A stretch of 37,841 nucleotides of DNA from Deltaproteobacteria bacterium (GCA_029262315.1 JAJCZP010000173.1:1-37841), one strand, 5' to 3'; shown: positions 1 through 9,266, counted from the first letter of the stretch. A program made the numbers and translations. The notes: generated from the sequence alone by a model not told the origin.

Positions 1-3000
1 GCCTACGCCGAGCTCGACGCGCGCTGGGACGCGGGCAAGGCAGCAGCGTACCCGTCGGTCGACGCCTGGAGCCGCAACTTCCGGACCGCGCTCGCAGACC
101 GTGCCTGGGACGCAGTTGCGAGCGGCCTCGCATCCGATTGCGTCGCCCAGGACCACCGGCTGGTAGGCTGGGGGACGCTGCACGGCAAGGGGTTCACGCG
201 CGCGCTACAGGCGATGACCGAGCTTGCACCCGATGCGCAGGGGCGGACGGATCACGTACGGTTCGCCAGCCGTGGACTCCTCACGGAGACCGTGTGGGTC
301 GGCACGCGCGACGGCGGCGCGTTCGAGAGTCCGTTCCTCTTTGTCTGCGAGCTCGACGCGCACGGGCTTGCGCAGCGCCTCGACTTCTACGATCCGCATC
401 ATCTCGAGCGCGCACTCGCACGCTTCGACGAGATCAACGCGCCCACGGCCCTCGACCAGCACGCGGCGAGCGAGCGTCCGAATACGGCGTCTTCCCCCGA
501 GCGATTCGCGAACAGCGCGACGCGGGCCGGGGAACACATGGTGGCCGTCCTCGCGGCACGCGACGCGGACGGCTTTCCCCCACTCCTGGCGCCTGACTTC
601 CGGAACATCGATCGCCGTAGGCACGTGCAGCTTGAGTTCGATCGCGACCAGATCCTTGTCATGTTCCGCGAGATCGTCGAGATGACAACCTCGCCGCCGG
701 CCTACGACGTGCTCGCGACGCGGGGTGAGCACCTGGCGCTCACCCGCATGCTCTGGCAGGGCGCCGGAGGCGACATCGGCCCAACCGAGCTCGAGTGGCT
801 GATTCTCGCCGAGGCGAACGAACGCGGCGAATTTCGCCTGGTCGTCGCCTTCGACCCCGAGGCGCTCGATGCGGCCCGCGCCGAGCTCGATGCGCGCTGG
901 GAGGCTGGCGAGGACGGGAGGCATGGACCGGCGCCCATCTGGATGCGCCGCTTGCTCGAGACGCTGGTCTCCCGCAACTGGGAAGCTGCCGAGCACTGGC
1001 TCTCGCCCACCGTCGTCGGCCACGACCACCGGCTGGTCGGCTGGGACACCTTGCGCGGTCGCGCCGAGTTCCTCCGATCGCTGCAGGCTATGTCAGAGCT
1101 CGCTCCCGACGCCAACATCCAGACGCATCACGCCCGCGCATCGAATCGGGCGATGATCGTCGACTCCACCTGGGTGGGTACACGCGACGGTGGCGCCTTC
1201 GAGAGTCCGTACGTCAGCGTGGTCGAGTTCGACGCGCACGGGCTGGCCGAGCGCCTCGACTTCTACGACCCGCATCACCTGGACCGCGCCCGCGCACGCT
1301 TCGAGGAGATCGCGGCGGGCACGGCTGACGCGGACCCGCGCGCAACGCTCGATCGGCGGGCCGCCATCGCGAAGCCGAACACGGTAAGCGCCGCCACCAC
1401 GCGCTGGGTGGCCGCCTACGACGCGGCCGTCGCGACGGAGGACTGGGAGCCGCTCCGCCAGCTCGGCGTGCAGGAGATGACGTTCGACGACCGGCGGCGG
1501 CTCGCGCTTCTCTCCGGCGACCGCGAGATGATGATCGCGTCTGCCCGCGAGCGCGCGGCCACGGGCGCGAAGATCGAGCTGCAGCTGGTCGGGACGGCCG
1601 GCGATCGGGTTGCCATCTACCGGGCCCTCTGGTCGGGCGGTCCTACCGGGGGCCGCTTCGAGATCGAGTATTTCTCCGTCGGAGAAGTCGACGAGGCTGG
1701 GCTCATCAGCGCCTTTGTCTTCATCGACCTCGACGATCCGCTCGCTGCGCTGCGCGAGGCGTGGACGCGCTGGGAGGCGATCGATCCCACGGTCACACCT
1801 GCGCTCGAGGCGATCCGGCACGCCACCGAGGCGTTCAACGCGCACGACCGCGATCGGTTTCGAGCGAACTACGCGGACGACGTCGTCGCCGAGGACCACC
1901 GGCACGCGGGCTTCGGACGAATCGAGGGCGCGGAAGCCTACGCGGACAGTGTCGCTGTGCTCTGGGAGCTCACGCCCGGCACGACGGCCGAGGCGGGTTG
2001 GTTCTGGCCGACCATCGCCCCGGAAGGCGGTGTCACCCTGCTCCGCCGGACCGGCACCGTGTCGGACGGGGGCCCCTTCGAGAGCGAGTACCTGTGGCTG
2101 TTCCTCCTGGAGGAAGGGCGCATCAAACACGCCGAGTTCTACGAACCGGACGCACTCGACACGGCGCTCGCGCGCTTCGCGGAGTTGCGGCCGGACGGGC
2201 CGCGCGAGACGTCGGGCGCGGTGGCGCAGCCGGCGGCCGTGGGGAGCCGGGCACACGGCGCGCCCGACCCCTTCGCGGCGCTCGCGAAGCCGAACGCGGC
2301 GACCCGAGCGCTCGACCGGTGGGGAGAGGCGTTCGACGCCGGCGTCGACACGGGCGACTGGCACCCGATGGAGCGCCTCTGCGCGCCGGGGATGGTCTTC
2401 GAGGACCGGCAGCGCCGCGCCCTCGTCTCCGGTGATGCCGCGCTGATGACCGCCTCCGCCCGCGAGCGGGCCGCACTCGGCGCTCGGCCCGAACTCTCCG
2501 TGGTCGGGATCGCGGGTGAGCGCGTCGCCATCGGCAAGAGCCTCTGGGCGGGCGGCCCCGCCGACGGCCGCTTCGAGGTCGAGTTCTTCACGGTGACGGA
2601 GGTCGACGAGGCCAACCGCATCACCGCGATGCTCCTGATGGACATCGACGACCCGATGGCGGCACTGCGCGAGGGCTGGAGGCGCTGGGCGGCGATCGAT
2701 CCCGTCGCTGCACCGTTCGTCGAGCTCTTCTCGACCGGTGATCCGGGCAGTCGGGACCTCGACGTGTTTCGCACGGTCTATGCCGACGATCTCGTCGTGG
2801 AGGATCGCCGTCGCACGGGCATTGGTCGGATCGAAGGCCTCGAGGCGTACCACAAGGCCGCCGACGTCTTCTGGCAGCTCGCGCCGGACACGCGCGTCGA
2901 GCTCGGTCAGTACTGGCCCGCCTACGATCGACACGCGGCACTCCTGACCCTCCGTCGCACGGGCACCATCGCAGACGGCGGCGGTGCGTTCGAGAGCTAC

Positions 3001-5601
3001 TCCCTCGTCCTTTCGGTAATGGGCCCCGACGGGCGCATCAGCCACCAAGAGCTGTTCGAGCCCGAGGCGCTGGACGCCGCGCTCGCTCGCTTCGAGGAGC
3101 TACGGCCCGACCCACTGCGCATCCTGCCGAATGCGGCGACGCGGGCTCACGACCGCTGGTACGAAGCCGTGCGGTCCGGAGACTTGTCAGCTGCCACCGC
3201 GATGCACGAGGCGAGCTACACGATGGACGACCGTCGCCGTTTGGTCCGCCATGAGCATGGCCGCGAAGGGGAGATCTCCAACGCGCAATGGCTCTTCGAA
3301 GGCGGGTGGCGGGCGACGCGGACGCTTCTAGCCACAGCGGGCGATCGCCTGGCGCTGCAGCGGATCGTGTGGACGCGCGGTGAAGCGGGCGCCAGCTCCG
3401 TGGTCGAGAGCATCGAGCTGGACGAGGTCGATAGCGAGGGGCGTTTCGTCCGGATCGTCGTATTCGACGCCGACGACCGCCCCGCGGCAAGCGCGGAGCT
3501 CTTCGAGCGCTCGACGGAGGAATGGCCGCGCTGGGTCGGCGAGTTTCTGCGTGCGATGAACGAGCACGATCTCGTCCGCGTTCGCGCCGCTCTGTGCGAC
3601 GACTTCGTCCTCGACGATCACCGCCGCACCGGCATGGGACGACTCGAAGGCGCAGACGCGTACATCGCGTCGGTGGTCGCAGCTTACGAGCTCAGCCCCG
3701 ACCTGCAGGTCGATATTTTGTACACAGCCGCTGAGGGAGAGCACGGTTTCGTCATCCTCGCACGTAGGGCGGGGACGAACACCGAGGGCGGCGCGTTCGA
3801 GTCGATCTACTTTGTCCTAGCGCTGTACCGAGACGAGAAGCTCGCCCTCTACGAGTTCTTCGAACCGGAGTATCTCGACAAAGCGCTGGCACGCTTCGAG
3901 GAGCTGCGGCCCGACCCGCTCCGCGTCCCGCCGAACGCAGCGACGCAAAACCGTGATCGCGCCTGCGAATACGGCGCGGCGGGCGACTGGGACGCGCTCC
4001 GCGCGCTGTACGCATCGACCGTGCACTACGAGGATCGCCGCCCCATGCTTCGGAGCGTTGGCGACAAGGATTCGGCCGTTGCCGACCTGCGGTACCTCTT
4101 CGCCGAGGCGAAGGCGCGGGTCGACCGCACGCTACTCGCGACCGGCGGCGAACGGATCGCGCTCGAGCATTGGGTGTGGACGGCTGCCGACCCGGAGCAA
4201 CAGTTCGAGCTGGACGCGCTCGCGTTGGTGGAGGTCGATGCTGCGGACCTCGTCGTGGCCGTCATCCTGTTCCACCCAGACGATCGTGCCGCCGCAAGCG
4301 CAGAGATGATGCAACGCTCGGTTGCGCACGGAGTCGACGCGCGTCCGAGGGGCGCGGCAGAACACGTAGCGGCGTGGAACGACCACGACCTCGACCGACT
4401 GCGCACCGGCTTGTCCGACGACTACTACTTCGACGATCGCCGGCGCACCGGCATCGGCCTCGTGGACCGCGACACGTACCTGGCCTCGCTTACGGCGCTG
4501 TATGAGCTGAGCCCTGACGTGCGGTCCGAAATCCTCTACGCCATGAGCGAAACGAAGCACGCCGCCCTCTTCGTCAGCCGCTGGTACGGCACCAATGCCG
4601 AGGGCGGCGAGTTCGAGAGCGTCTTCATCGTACTCGTTCGCGTCGACGGGGAGCGGCTCGTCGGAACCGAGGTCTTCGAGATCGACGATCTCGACCTGGC
4701 CCGCGCCCGCTTCGAAGAGTTGGAGGCAACGTCGCGAAGCATCGGATCCCAGCCCCCGAACCCCAGTCCCGTGGAGATCCCGCCAAACGCAGCCACGCAT
4801 GCCTCGAAGCAGTTCTACCGAGCCTCCGTTGCCAGGGAGTGGGACGCCGTTCGCGAGATCGTCACCACTGACTTCGTGTTCGAGGATCGCAGCAAGCACG
4901 CACTGATCGAGGGCGACGTCGAGTCGTGGATCGCCTCGGCGAAGTTCACGCGCGCGCTACCGGGCATCCAGATACACGGGGGGCTCGTTGGTACGATCGG
5001 CGAACGGATCGCGCTAGAGACGCTCATCTGGTCCGGGAGCCCCAACGGAGAGACCTACGAATTCGACCGCCTCCGGCTGCTCGAGGTCGATGCGGAGGGA
5101 AACGTCCGGGCAGCCATCTTGTTCGACCGCGACGATCGCGCCGCCGCCACCGTCGAGGCGCTGCAGCGCTTCGCGGCCGGCGAAGCGGCGGGCATCGGCT
5201 GGGAAGCGACGATGGTCAGGTTGTACCGTGCGTGGTTGGAACGCGACTGGCGAACCCAGAAATCGATCGCGGCGCCCGATCTCGCCTTTCAGGACCACCG
5301 CTGTCTCGGCCTTGGCACCTACACCCCGGGCGAGCTGATCGATTCGCTCCGGAGCCTTGCGACTCTGGCGCCCGACGTCCGCCTAGACGTGAGCCGGATC
5401 GTCCGCTGGAACCGCCACGGCTGGGTCTCGCGCAACTGCGCGGTTGGAACCTTCCCTGGAGGCGGACCGTTCGAGCAACCGTTCCTCGACGTCATCATGG
5501 TGGACGGGGAGCGGGCCCGGCGAATCGAGCTCTTCGAGATTGAAGACCTCGACCGTGCGCTCGCCCGATTCGAAGAACTCTGCGCCGAACGAACGGACTG
5601 A
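1..5601 (+). CDS. Giant tandem NTF2/SnoaL-like repeat protein (5' end outside window)
   Basis: The frame is open from base 1, so the start lies upstream; 1866 residues are visible. The whole visible part is tandem NTF2-like modules of about 130-150 residues in two alternating types. Type A carries an EDRRR-like motif, then VGTAGERxAL, LWSGGP and an FDxDDRAAA-type end. Type B carries an EDHRRTGxGR-like motif, RxGTxxGGxFES and a FFEPExLDxALARFEEL end. I count the tail of one A, then seven B and six A modules (B at about 58, 913, 1789, 2704, 3520, 4348 and 5191; A at about 436, 1327, 2281, 3121, 3922 and 4777). Linkers often start PNAATR. NTF2 domains usually dimerise, so A-B pairs may be covalent dimers. 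From memory, such arrays can sit C-terminal to AAA-type regulators, but that part is not visible. Function unknown; ligand binding is only inferred from the fold. Confidence 0.85.
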   Translation, partial: AYAELDARWDAGKAAAYPSVDAWSRNFRTALADRAWDAVASGLASDCVAQDHRLVGWGTLHGKGFTRALQAMTELAPDAQGRTDHVRFASRGLLTETVWVGTRDGGAFESPFLFVCELDAHGLAQRLDFYDPHHLERALARFDEINAPTALDQHAASERPNTASSPERFANSATRAGEHMVAVLAARDADGFPPLLAPDFRNIDRRRHVQLEFDRDQILVMFREIVEMTTSPPAYDVLATRGEHLALTRMLWQGAGGDIGPTELEWLILAEANERGEFRLVVAFDPEALDAARAELDARWEAGEDGRHGPAPIWMRRLLETLVSRNWEAAEHWLSPTVVGHDHRLVGWDTLRGRAEFLRSLQAMSELAPDANIQTHHARASNRAMIVDSTWVGTRDGGAFESPYVSVVEFDAHGLAERLDFYDPHHLDRARARFEEIAAGTADADPRATLDRRAAIAKPNTVSAATTRWVAAYDAAVATEDWEPLRQLGVQEMTFDDRRRLALLSGDREMMIASARERAATGAKIELQLVGTAGDRVAIYRALWSGGPTGGRFEIEYFSVGEVDEAGLISAFVFIDLDDPLAALREAWTRWEAIDPTVTPALEAIRHATEAFNAHDRDRFRANYADDVVAEDHRHAGFGRIEGAEAYADSVAVLWELTPGTTAEAGWFWPTIAPEGGVTLLRRTGTVSDGGPFESEYLWLFLLEEGRIKHAEFYEPDALDTALARFAELRPDGPRETSGAVAQPAAVGSRAHGAPDPFAALAKPNAATRALDRWGEAFDAGVDTGDWHPMERLCAPGMVFEDRQRRALVSGDAALMTASARERAALGARPELSVVGIAGERVAIGKSLWAGGPADGRFEVEFFTVTEVDEANRITAMLLMDIDDPMAALREGWRRWAAIDPVAAPFVELFSTGDPGSRDLDVFRTVYADDLVVEDRRRTGIGRIEGLEAYHKAADVFWQLAPDTRVELGQYWPAYDRHAALLTLRRTGTIADGGGAFESYSLVLSVMGPDGRISHQELFEPEALDAALARFEELRPDPLRILPNAATRAHDRWYEAVRSGDLSAATAMHEASYTMDDRRRLVRHEHGREGEISNAQWLFEGGWRATRTLLATAGDRLALQRIVWTRGEAGASSVVESIELDEVDSEGRFVRIVVFDADDRPAASAELFERSTEEWPRWVGEFLRAMNEHDLVRVRAALCDDFVLDDHRRTGMGRLEGADAYIASVVAAYELSPDLQVDILYTAAEGEHGFVILARRAGTNTEGGAFESIYFVLALYRDEKLALYEFFEPEYLDKALARFEELRPDPLRVPPNAATQNRDRACEYGAAGDWDALRALYASTVHYEDRRPMLRSVGDKDSAVADLRYLFAEAKARVDRTLLATGGERIALEHWVWTAADPEQQFELDALALVEVDAADLVVAVILFHPDDRAAASAEMMQRSVAHGVDARPRGAAEHVAAWNDHDLDRLRTGLSDDYYFDDRRRTGIGLVDRDTYLASLTALYELSPDVRSEILYAMSETKHAALFVSRWYGTNAEGGEFESVFIVLVRVDGERLVGTEVFEIDDLDLARARFEELEATSRSIGSQPPNPSPVEIPPNAATHASKQFYRASVAREWDAVREIVTTDFVFEDRSKHALIEGDVESWIASAKFTRALPGIQIHGGLVGTIGERIALETLIWSGSPNGETYEFDRLRLLEVDAEGNVRAAILFDRDDRAAATVEALQRFAAGEAAGIGWEATMVRLYRAWLERDWRTQKSIAAPDLAFQDHRCLGLGTYTPGELIDSLRSLATLAPDVRLDVSRIVRWNRHGWVSRNCAVGTFPGGGPFEQPFLDVIMVDGERARRIELFEIEDLDRALARFEELCAERTD

Positions 5602-5679
5602 GCACCACGCCTGGACCGGCTACGTGTACCGTTGCGCAAGGGCACGCCAGCGGATGACGATGCCTCCCGAGATCGTCTG

Positions 5680-5709
5680 TTGACGGCCCGAAGATTGATG
5701 CGCTAGCAT
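5680..5709 (+). promoter_or_regulatory. Candidate vapBC promoter
   Basis: TTGACG (5680-5685) and TAGCAT (5704-5709) are separated by 18 bases and resemble sigma-70 -35 and -10 boxes (5/6 and 4/6 matches). A start about 7 bases after the -10 would fall at or next to the GTG at 5717, so the transcript may be leaderless. No Shine-Dalgarno is visible. Inferred from sequence only. Confidence 0.45.
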
Positions 5710-5711
5710 CA
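5696..5711. promoter_or_regulatory. Palindromic operator candidate for vapBC
   Basis: Perfect inverted repeat TGATGC-GCTA-GCATCA, five bases before the vapB start and covering the candidate -10 box. VapB antitoxins typically autorepress their operon by binding such palindromes, so this is the likely autoregulatory site. Confidence 0.6.
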
Positions 5712-5716
5712 GATGC

Positions 5717-5953
5717 GTGCGCACCACTCTAGATATCGATGACGATGTACTGCGGGCAGCAAAGGAGCTTGCGCGTCGCGAAAAGAAGACAGCCGGAGCC
5801 GTCATTTCGGAGCTGACACGCAAAGCGTTGACGGCGACGCCGTCGGAGGCCGAGGAGCCAGAAGCCACCTATGGGTTTCGGCCGTTCCCGAAGCGCGGCG
5901 AGGTCGTCACCAACACGCAGATCGACAAGCTGCGTGAGGAGGATGCGTTCTGA
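5717..5953 (+). CDS. vapB: VapB-type antitoxin (ribbon-helix-helix)
   Basis: This 78-residue protein opens MRTTLDIDDDVLRAAKELA, the beta strand and first helix typical of VapB ribbon-helix-helix antitoxins. The N-terminal 40 residues should bind the operator. The C-terminal 35 (with FRPFPKRGEVVTN and LREEDAF) should wrap and inhibit the toxin, as in this family. The start is GTG at 5717; the ATG at 5713 is in a frame that stops after a few codons. Its stop overlaps the ATG of vapC by one base (TGATG), so the two genes are translationally coupled. The palindrome at 5696-5711 is probably bound by VapB or the VapBC complex. Confidence 0.85.
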   Translation: MRTTLDIDDDVLRAAKELARREKKTAGAVISELTRKALTATPSEAEEPEATYGFRPFPKRGEVVTNTQIDKLREEDAF

Positions 5954-6381
5954 TGCGGGCGCTCCTCGACATCAATGTCCTGATCGCGCTGCTGGACCAG
6001 GATCACTCCATGCACAGGCAGGCCGGTCGCTGGTTTGCCACCGAGGCAGAGTCCGGTTGGGCATCCTGCCCGATCACGCAGAATGGTTGCGTACGAATCA
6101 TGTCCCACTCCAGCTATCCGAATCCACTACCCGTTGGGGCGATCATGGAGCGACTCGGCGAAGCGATCGCCACCGCGCAGCACGAGTTCTGGCCGGACGA
6201 TATCACCCTGCTCGACGCCCGGGTCGCCGACCGGACACGTATCCACGGGCCCCGGCAGGTCACCGATCTCTACCTGCTCGCCCTCGCCGTCCGTCAGAGC
6301 GGATGCTTCGTCTCGTTCGACTCCTCCGTGCCGCGTAGTGCCATCAAAGGTGCTGAAAAGCGGCATCTGGTCACTCTTTGA
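5953..6381 (+). CDS. vapC: VapC-type PIN-domain ribonuclease toxin
   Basis: A 142-residue PIN-domain protein. VapC toxins are Mg-dependent ribonucleases that cut tRNA or rRNA and are held inactive by VapB. The N-terminus RALLDINVLIALLD gives the first acidic residue (D6). VTDLYLLALA supplies D105 and FVSFDSSVP supplies D123. The segment CPITQNGCVRI has Gln43 where many relatives have the catalytic Glu (TENG), so one metal-site acid may be altered; Gln also occurs in some family members, so this does not prove inactivity. Length is normal for the family. It is coupled to vapB by a one-base overlap. Confidence 0.87.
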   Translation: MRALLDINVLIALLDQDHSMHRQAGRWFATEAESGWASCPITQNGCVRIMSHSSYPNPLPVGAIMERLGEAIATAQHEFWPDDITLLDARVADRTRIHGPRQVTDLYLLALAVRQSGCFVSFDSSVPRSAIKGAEKRHLVTL

Positions 6382-6454
6382 GCGTGTGCCGTCTCTTCTA
6401 CCGAGCGGAGGCTGGCACGGTGTACATCCTCCATATAGTGCGCGCGGAACGGCT

Positions 6455-6484
6455 GCTCAGACGCTATATGCTGCAACGCTGAGC
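6455..6484. repeat. Inverted repeat downstream of vapC
   Basis: GCTCAG (6455-6460) and CTGAGC (6479-6484) form 6-bp arms around an 18-base loop, about 75 bases after the vapC stop. There is no T-run, so it is at best a weak terminator candidate. Confidence 0.25.
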
Positions 6485-6574
6485 GGGGCGTGACGCGCCC
6501 TCGCCAGCCCCCCTTGAAGCAAATTCAGCTAGTTACGGGCCCGTGATGGGAACTGCCGCTCGGTCGCCAGAATC

Positions 6575-6611
6575 GTTACATCCGGCGTAACCGCGTTACG
6601 CCCATTGTAAC
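6575..6611. promoter_or_regulatory. Two tandem GTTAC-N7-GTAAC palindromes
   Basis: Perfect copies at 6575-6591 and 6595-6611, with centres 20 bp (two helical turns) apart and different N7 spacers, so only the arms are conserved. Between them GTAAC-CGC-GTTAC forms a second nested palindrome. They lie 65-101 bases before the start at 6677. A third copy lies before the gene at 25771. The T-N11-A geometry would suit a LysR-type regulator, but the binding protein is unknown. Confidence 0.65.
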
Positions 6612-6676
6612 GCCTCACTTGGGGAGAGGCTCGGTCGCGTGATAGCCCCAGCGCGGCCGGCTCGAGGAGAACCGCG

Positions 6677-9121
6677 ATGTCTAGATACCGTGCCGAAGAC
6701 GTGCTCGCGCCGTGCCGAGACTGGGCGCGCCATCGACCCATTGTGGCCCGAGAGGCTCGTACGATATCGAGACCCTCGGCGCTCCTTTGCGCTGTCTTCG
6801 GACTGTGCGCCGCCGTGACCGTCGCCGCCCTCGCCTCCCCCGCATTCTCCGCACACTGCGGCGTACAGACCTCCCCCGACGGCCTGCGTGTCATGGCCAA
6901 CCGGGATATCGGCAACGAACGCTGGGCCATCACGCAACATCCGTCCGGCGTCGTCACTGGAAACGTCTTCCGCTCCGACAACGAAACGCCAGCCTTCATC
7001 TCCTGTCAGCCAGCGGAGATCGCGAACCAGTATCGCTGCATGGGCGGTGATGGGTGTCTCGCGGACACCTCGGGCAGTGGCGCGCCTCGTGCCGTGTCGG
7101 TTGAACCCGCAAACGGCCTTCTGCTTGCCAACAAGAACGTCGGGAACGAGCGGTGGGCGATCACCGAGAACGACGACGGCTCGATCACCGGGAACGTCTT
7201 CGGCGCCGAGGGTGACGCACCGGTCTTCGTCTTCTGTGAGCCGAACGGCACGCCCGACGGCTTCACCTGCTTTGGCGCCGACTCGTGCGTGGCCGAACCC
7301 TGCGGTAGCGACTTCGCACTCCTCGGAGACGTGACGCTGCCGGCCGACTTCCTCGCGCCGCCGACGGATTGTGCGGACGAGTACGACGTGATCGGCGAAG
7401 CGGTCGAGCTCCCCGACGACCTGTTCCTTCCCGAGAGCTGTCTGTCGACGTGCGGGAACGGCGTGCGCGAGACCGGCGAGGGCTGCGACGGCGACGACGA
7501 CGCGCTCTGCCCGGGCCAATGCTCCGACGCCTGCGCCTGTCCCGGAAACGGAGAGATCGAGATCTTCGTCGACGCCGGTTCCGCGCTCGACGCCGGCTGG
7601 ACGGGCACCGTCCACGGGCTCCCCTTTCAACGCGGCGCGCGTATCACCGGCGACCTCACGAACTGCGACGGGCAGGACGACACGCTGTGCGACTTCCGCG
7701 GCGACATCGGCTCATCCTGCTCGGGAGATGCGAGCCGCGCGTGCACCAGAGACAACCAGTGCGACGGCGCCGGCCAGTGCGTCCTCCAATACTTCGGACC
7801 GCCGCTGCCACTGTCGGTCGGCGGGGTGCCTGCTTGTATCTTGATCCGGTTCACGACCGACGCGGTCGGCACCTATGATCTCGAGAGCGGAGACATGGAC
7901 TTCTCGCTTGGCCTGAATGCCCTCGCCCACCTGACCCTCGGCGGCAGCGACCCCTGTCCGGTCTGCGACTGCGGCGTGAACGATCTCCAAGACTGTGAGA
8001 TCGGCGACGTCGGCACCTGTGGCGGCAGGAGCTGTACGGTCGAAGGCACGGGAGCGTACGGCCCGACCTCGCTCGACTGCGTCCCGAGCGCGTCTTCGAA
8101 CGTCACCGGGAACGGCATCCAGCTCGTCTTCGATCACGTCACGACTGACACCCTCGCCTTCCCGTCGAGCCAGACGTGCACGGCCTCAGCCTACCAAGAC
8201 TTCAGCTGCTGGTGTGACGGACAGCCGCAACCAAACCGGTGCGGATTGGCCTGCGACGGCGGAAGCAACGACGCGGGCGACTGCAGCAACGATGCCGAGT
8301 GCCCGGGTGGAAGCTGCGTACCCCTCTGCCGACAGATCGATGGCGCCCCGACCGGCGACGGCGAGTGCATCGCCGGCCCCCTCGTGCAAACGTGTGCGGG
8401 CTCACCGCAGACGAGCTGCACCGATAGCGGCGACTGTCCTACGGGCACCGGCCCGTGCGTGAGCCGAAACGAGAGCTGCTTCCCCGATCCACTCGTGCTC
8501 GAGGGCGTTCCTGGCACGACAACGAGTCAACTCGTCGCTTCGGGCTGTGTACCGAGCGCCGGCGGCGCGATGGATCAGGTCGCGGGCTTGCCAGGTCCGG
8601 CGACCCTGACCCTTCCGAGCACGGTCACCGTCACGTCATGCGGAGACGGTATCGCCAACGGCGCGCGCGAGGAGTGCGACGGCGCCGACGATGCCAGTTG
8701 CCCAGGGATGTGCGGAGCGGACTGCACCTGCGCGAGCACGTGCGGCAACGATACCATCGAACTCGGGGAACAGTGCGACGGCCTGAGCGACGCCACCTGC
8801 CCTGGCGCGTGCGCACCAGCGGGATCGGCCGACGCCTGCACGTGCCCGGCGACCTGCGGCGACGGCTTCCTCAGCGCGGGCGAACAGTGCGACCCCGGCG
8901 GCCTCGGCGGAAGTCCCGCGCCGAGCGACGCCAACTGCCCGGGGCTCTGCCTGCCGGGCTCGTGCGAGTGCCAGGCGCCAGCGGCACCGCAGTGCGGCAA
9001 CCAAACACTCGATTCTGGCGAGACCTGCGAGTTCCCTGCCATGGGCTGCGGCTTGCTGGAGTTCTGTCTGTTCTGCAGCGAGTGCATCTCGTTGATCGAT
9101 CTGTTCCCGATTCCGTTCTGA
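6677..9121 (+). CDS. Exported cysteine-rich repeat protein (paralogue 1)
   Basis: An 814-residue protein with a long basic N-terminus and a hydrophobic export segment (about residues 35-57, ending ASPAFSA). GAGGAG at 6662-6667 supports the ATG at 6677. Residues about 58-210 hold two copies of a ~65-residue unit with the signature GNERWAIT..TGNVF and paired Cys. A large middle region follows, with many CxxDxxCxGxGxC-type units (for example CTRDNQCDGAGQC), clearly related to the protein at 10893-12839. The last ~170 residues are CGDG..GEECDG..CPG repeats of the DUF4215/myxococcal cysteine-rich kind. Probably disulfide-rich and outside the cytoplasm; function unknown. Tandem palindromes at 6575-6611 probably control it, and hairpins follow the stop. 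Confidence 0.8.
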   Translation: MSRYRAEDVLAPCRDWARHRPIVAREARTISRPSALLCAVFGLCAAVTVAALASPAFSAHCGVQTSPDGLRVMANRDIGNERWAITQHPSGVVTGNVFRSDNETPAFISCQPAEIANQYRCMGGDGCLADTSGSGAPRAVSVEPANGLLLANKNVGNERWAITENDDGSITGNVFGAEGDAPVFVFCEPNGTPDGFTCFGADSCVAEPCGSDFALLGDVTLPADFLAPPTDCADEYDVIGEAVELPDDLFLPESCLSTCGNGVRETGEGCDGDDDALCPGQCSDACACPGNGEIEIFVDAGSALDAGWTGTVHGLPFQRGARITGDLTNCDGQDDTLCDFRGDIGSSCSGDASRACTRDNQCDGAGQCVLQYFGPPLPLSVGGVPACILIRFTTDAVGTYDLESGDMDFSLGLNALAHLTLGGSDPCPVCDCGVNDLQDCEIGDVGTCGGRSCTVEGTGAYGPTSLDCVPSASSNVTGNGIQLVFDHVTTDTLAFPSSQTCTASAYQDFSCWCDGQPQPNRCGLACDGGSNDAGDCSNDAECPGGSCVPLCRQIDGAPTGDGECIAGPLVQTCAGSPQTSCTDSGDCPTGTGPCVSRNESCFPDPLVLEGVPGTTTSQLVASGCVPSAGGAMDQVAGLPGPATLTLPSTVTVTSCGDGIANGAREECDGADDASCPGMCGADCTCASTCGNDTIELGEQCDGLSDATCPGACAPAGSADACTCPATCGDGFLSAGEQCDPGGLGGSPAPSDANCPGLCLPGSCECQAPAAPQCGNQTLDSGETCEFPAMGCGLLEFCLFCSECISLIDLFPIPF

Positions 9122-9141
9122 GCCGCTGCGTATTCTCGGAT

Positions 9142-9176
9142 GACGCAACCGCATCCCGGGCGGGGTGCGGTGCGTC
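9142..9176. terminator. GC-rich hairpin between convergent genes (1)
   Basis: GACGCA (9142-9147) pairs with TGCGTC (9171-9176). The stem continues as an imperfect pairing of CCGCATCCCG with CGGGGTGCGG. It lies 20 bases after the stop at 9121, in the gap between two converging genes. No T-run is present. Confidence 0.5.
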
Positions 9177-9178
9177 GG

Positions 9179-9234
9179 TCGACAGGTCCCGGCGGCGGAG
9201 CCTGGGGTCCCTTCCCAAAGCTGGGACCTGTCGA
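9179..9234. terminator. Hairpin with 12-bp perfect stem between convergent genes (2)
   Basis: TCGACAGGTCCC (9179-9190) and GGGACCTGTCGA (9223-9234) are perfect arms around a 32-base loop. With the hairpin just upstream it probably acts as a bidirectional terminator for the converging genes ending at 9121 and 9267. The absence of a T-run means factor-independent termination is not certain. Confidence 0.55.
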
Positions 9235-9266
9235 TCACCTCTACGTTCCTCGGGCGCGCCCCAACC

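Noticed and set aside
1093-3048. A 651-codon open frame on the minus strand inside the giant NTF2 gene
   Set aside because: Its translation is Arg/Val/Glu-rich without domain signatures and mirrors the plus-strand repeats; it is an antisense shadow typical of GC-rich DNA.
6532-6536. A further GTTAC half-site upstream of the tandem palindromes
   Set aside because: No GTAAC follows at the 7-base spacing, so it is not counted as a regulon site.
6596-7630. Long minus-strand frame opposite the start of the first cysteine-rich gene
   Set aside because: The plus-strand frame has a ribosome-binding site, signal peptide and repeat structure; the minus frame has none.
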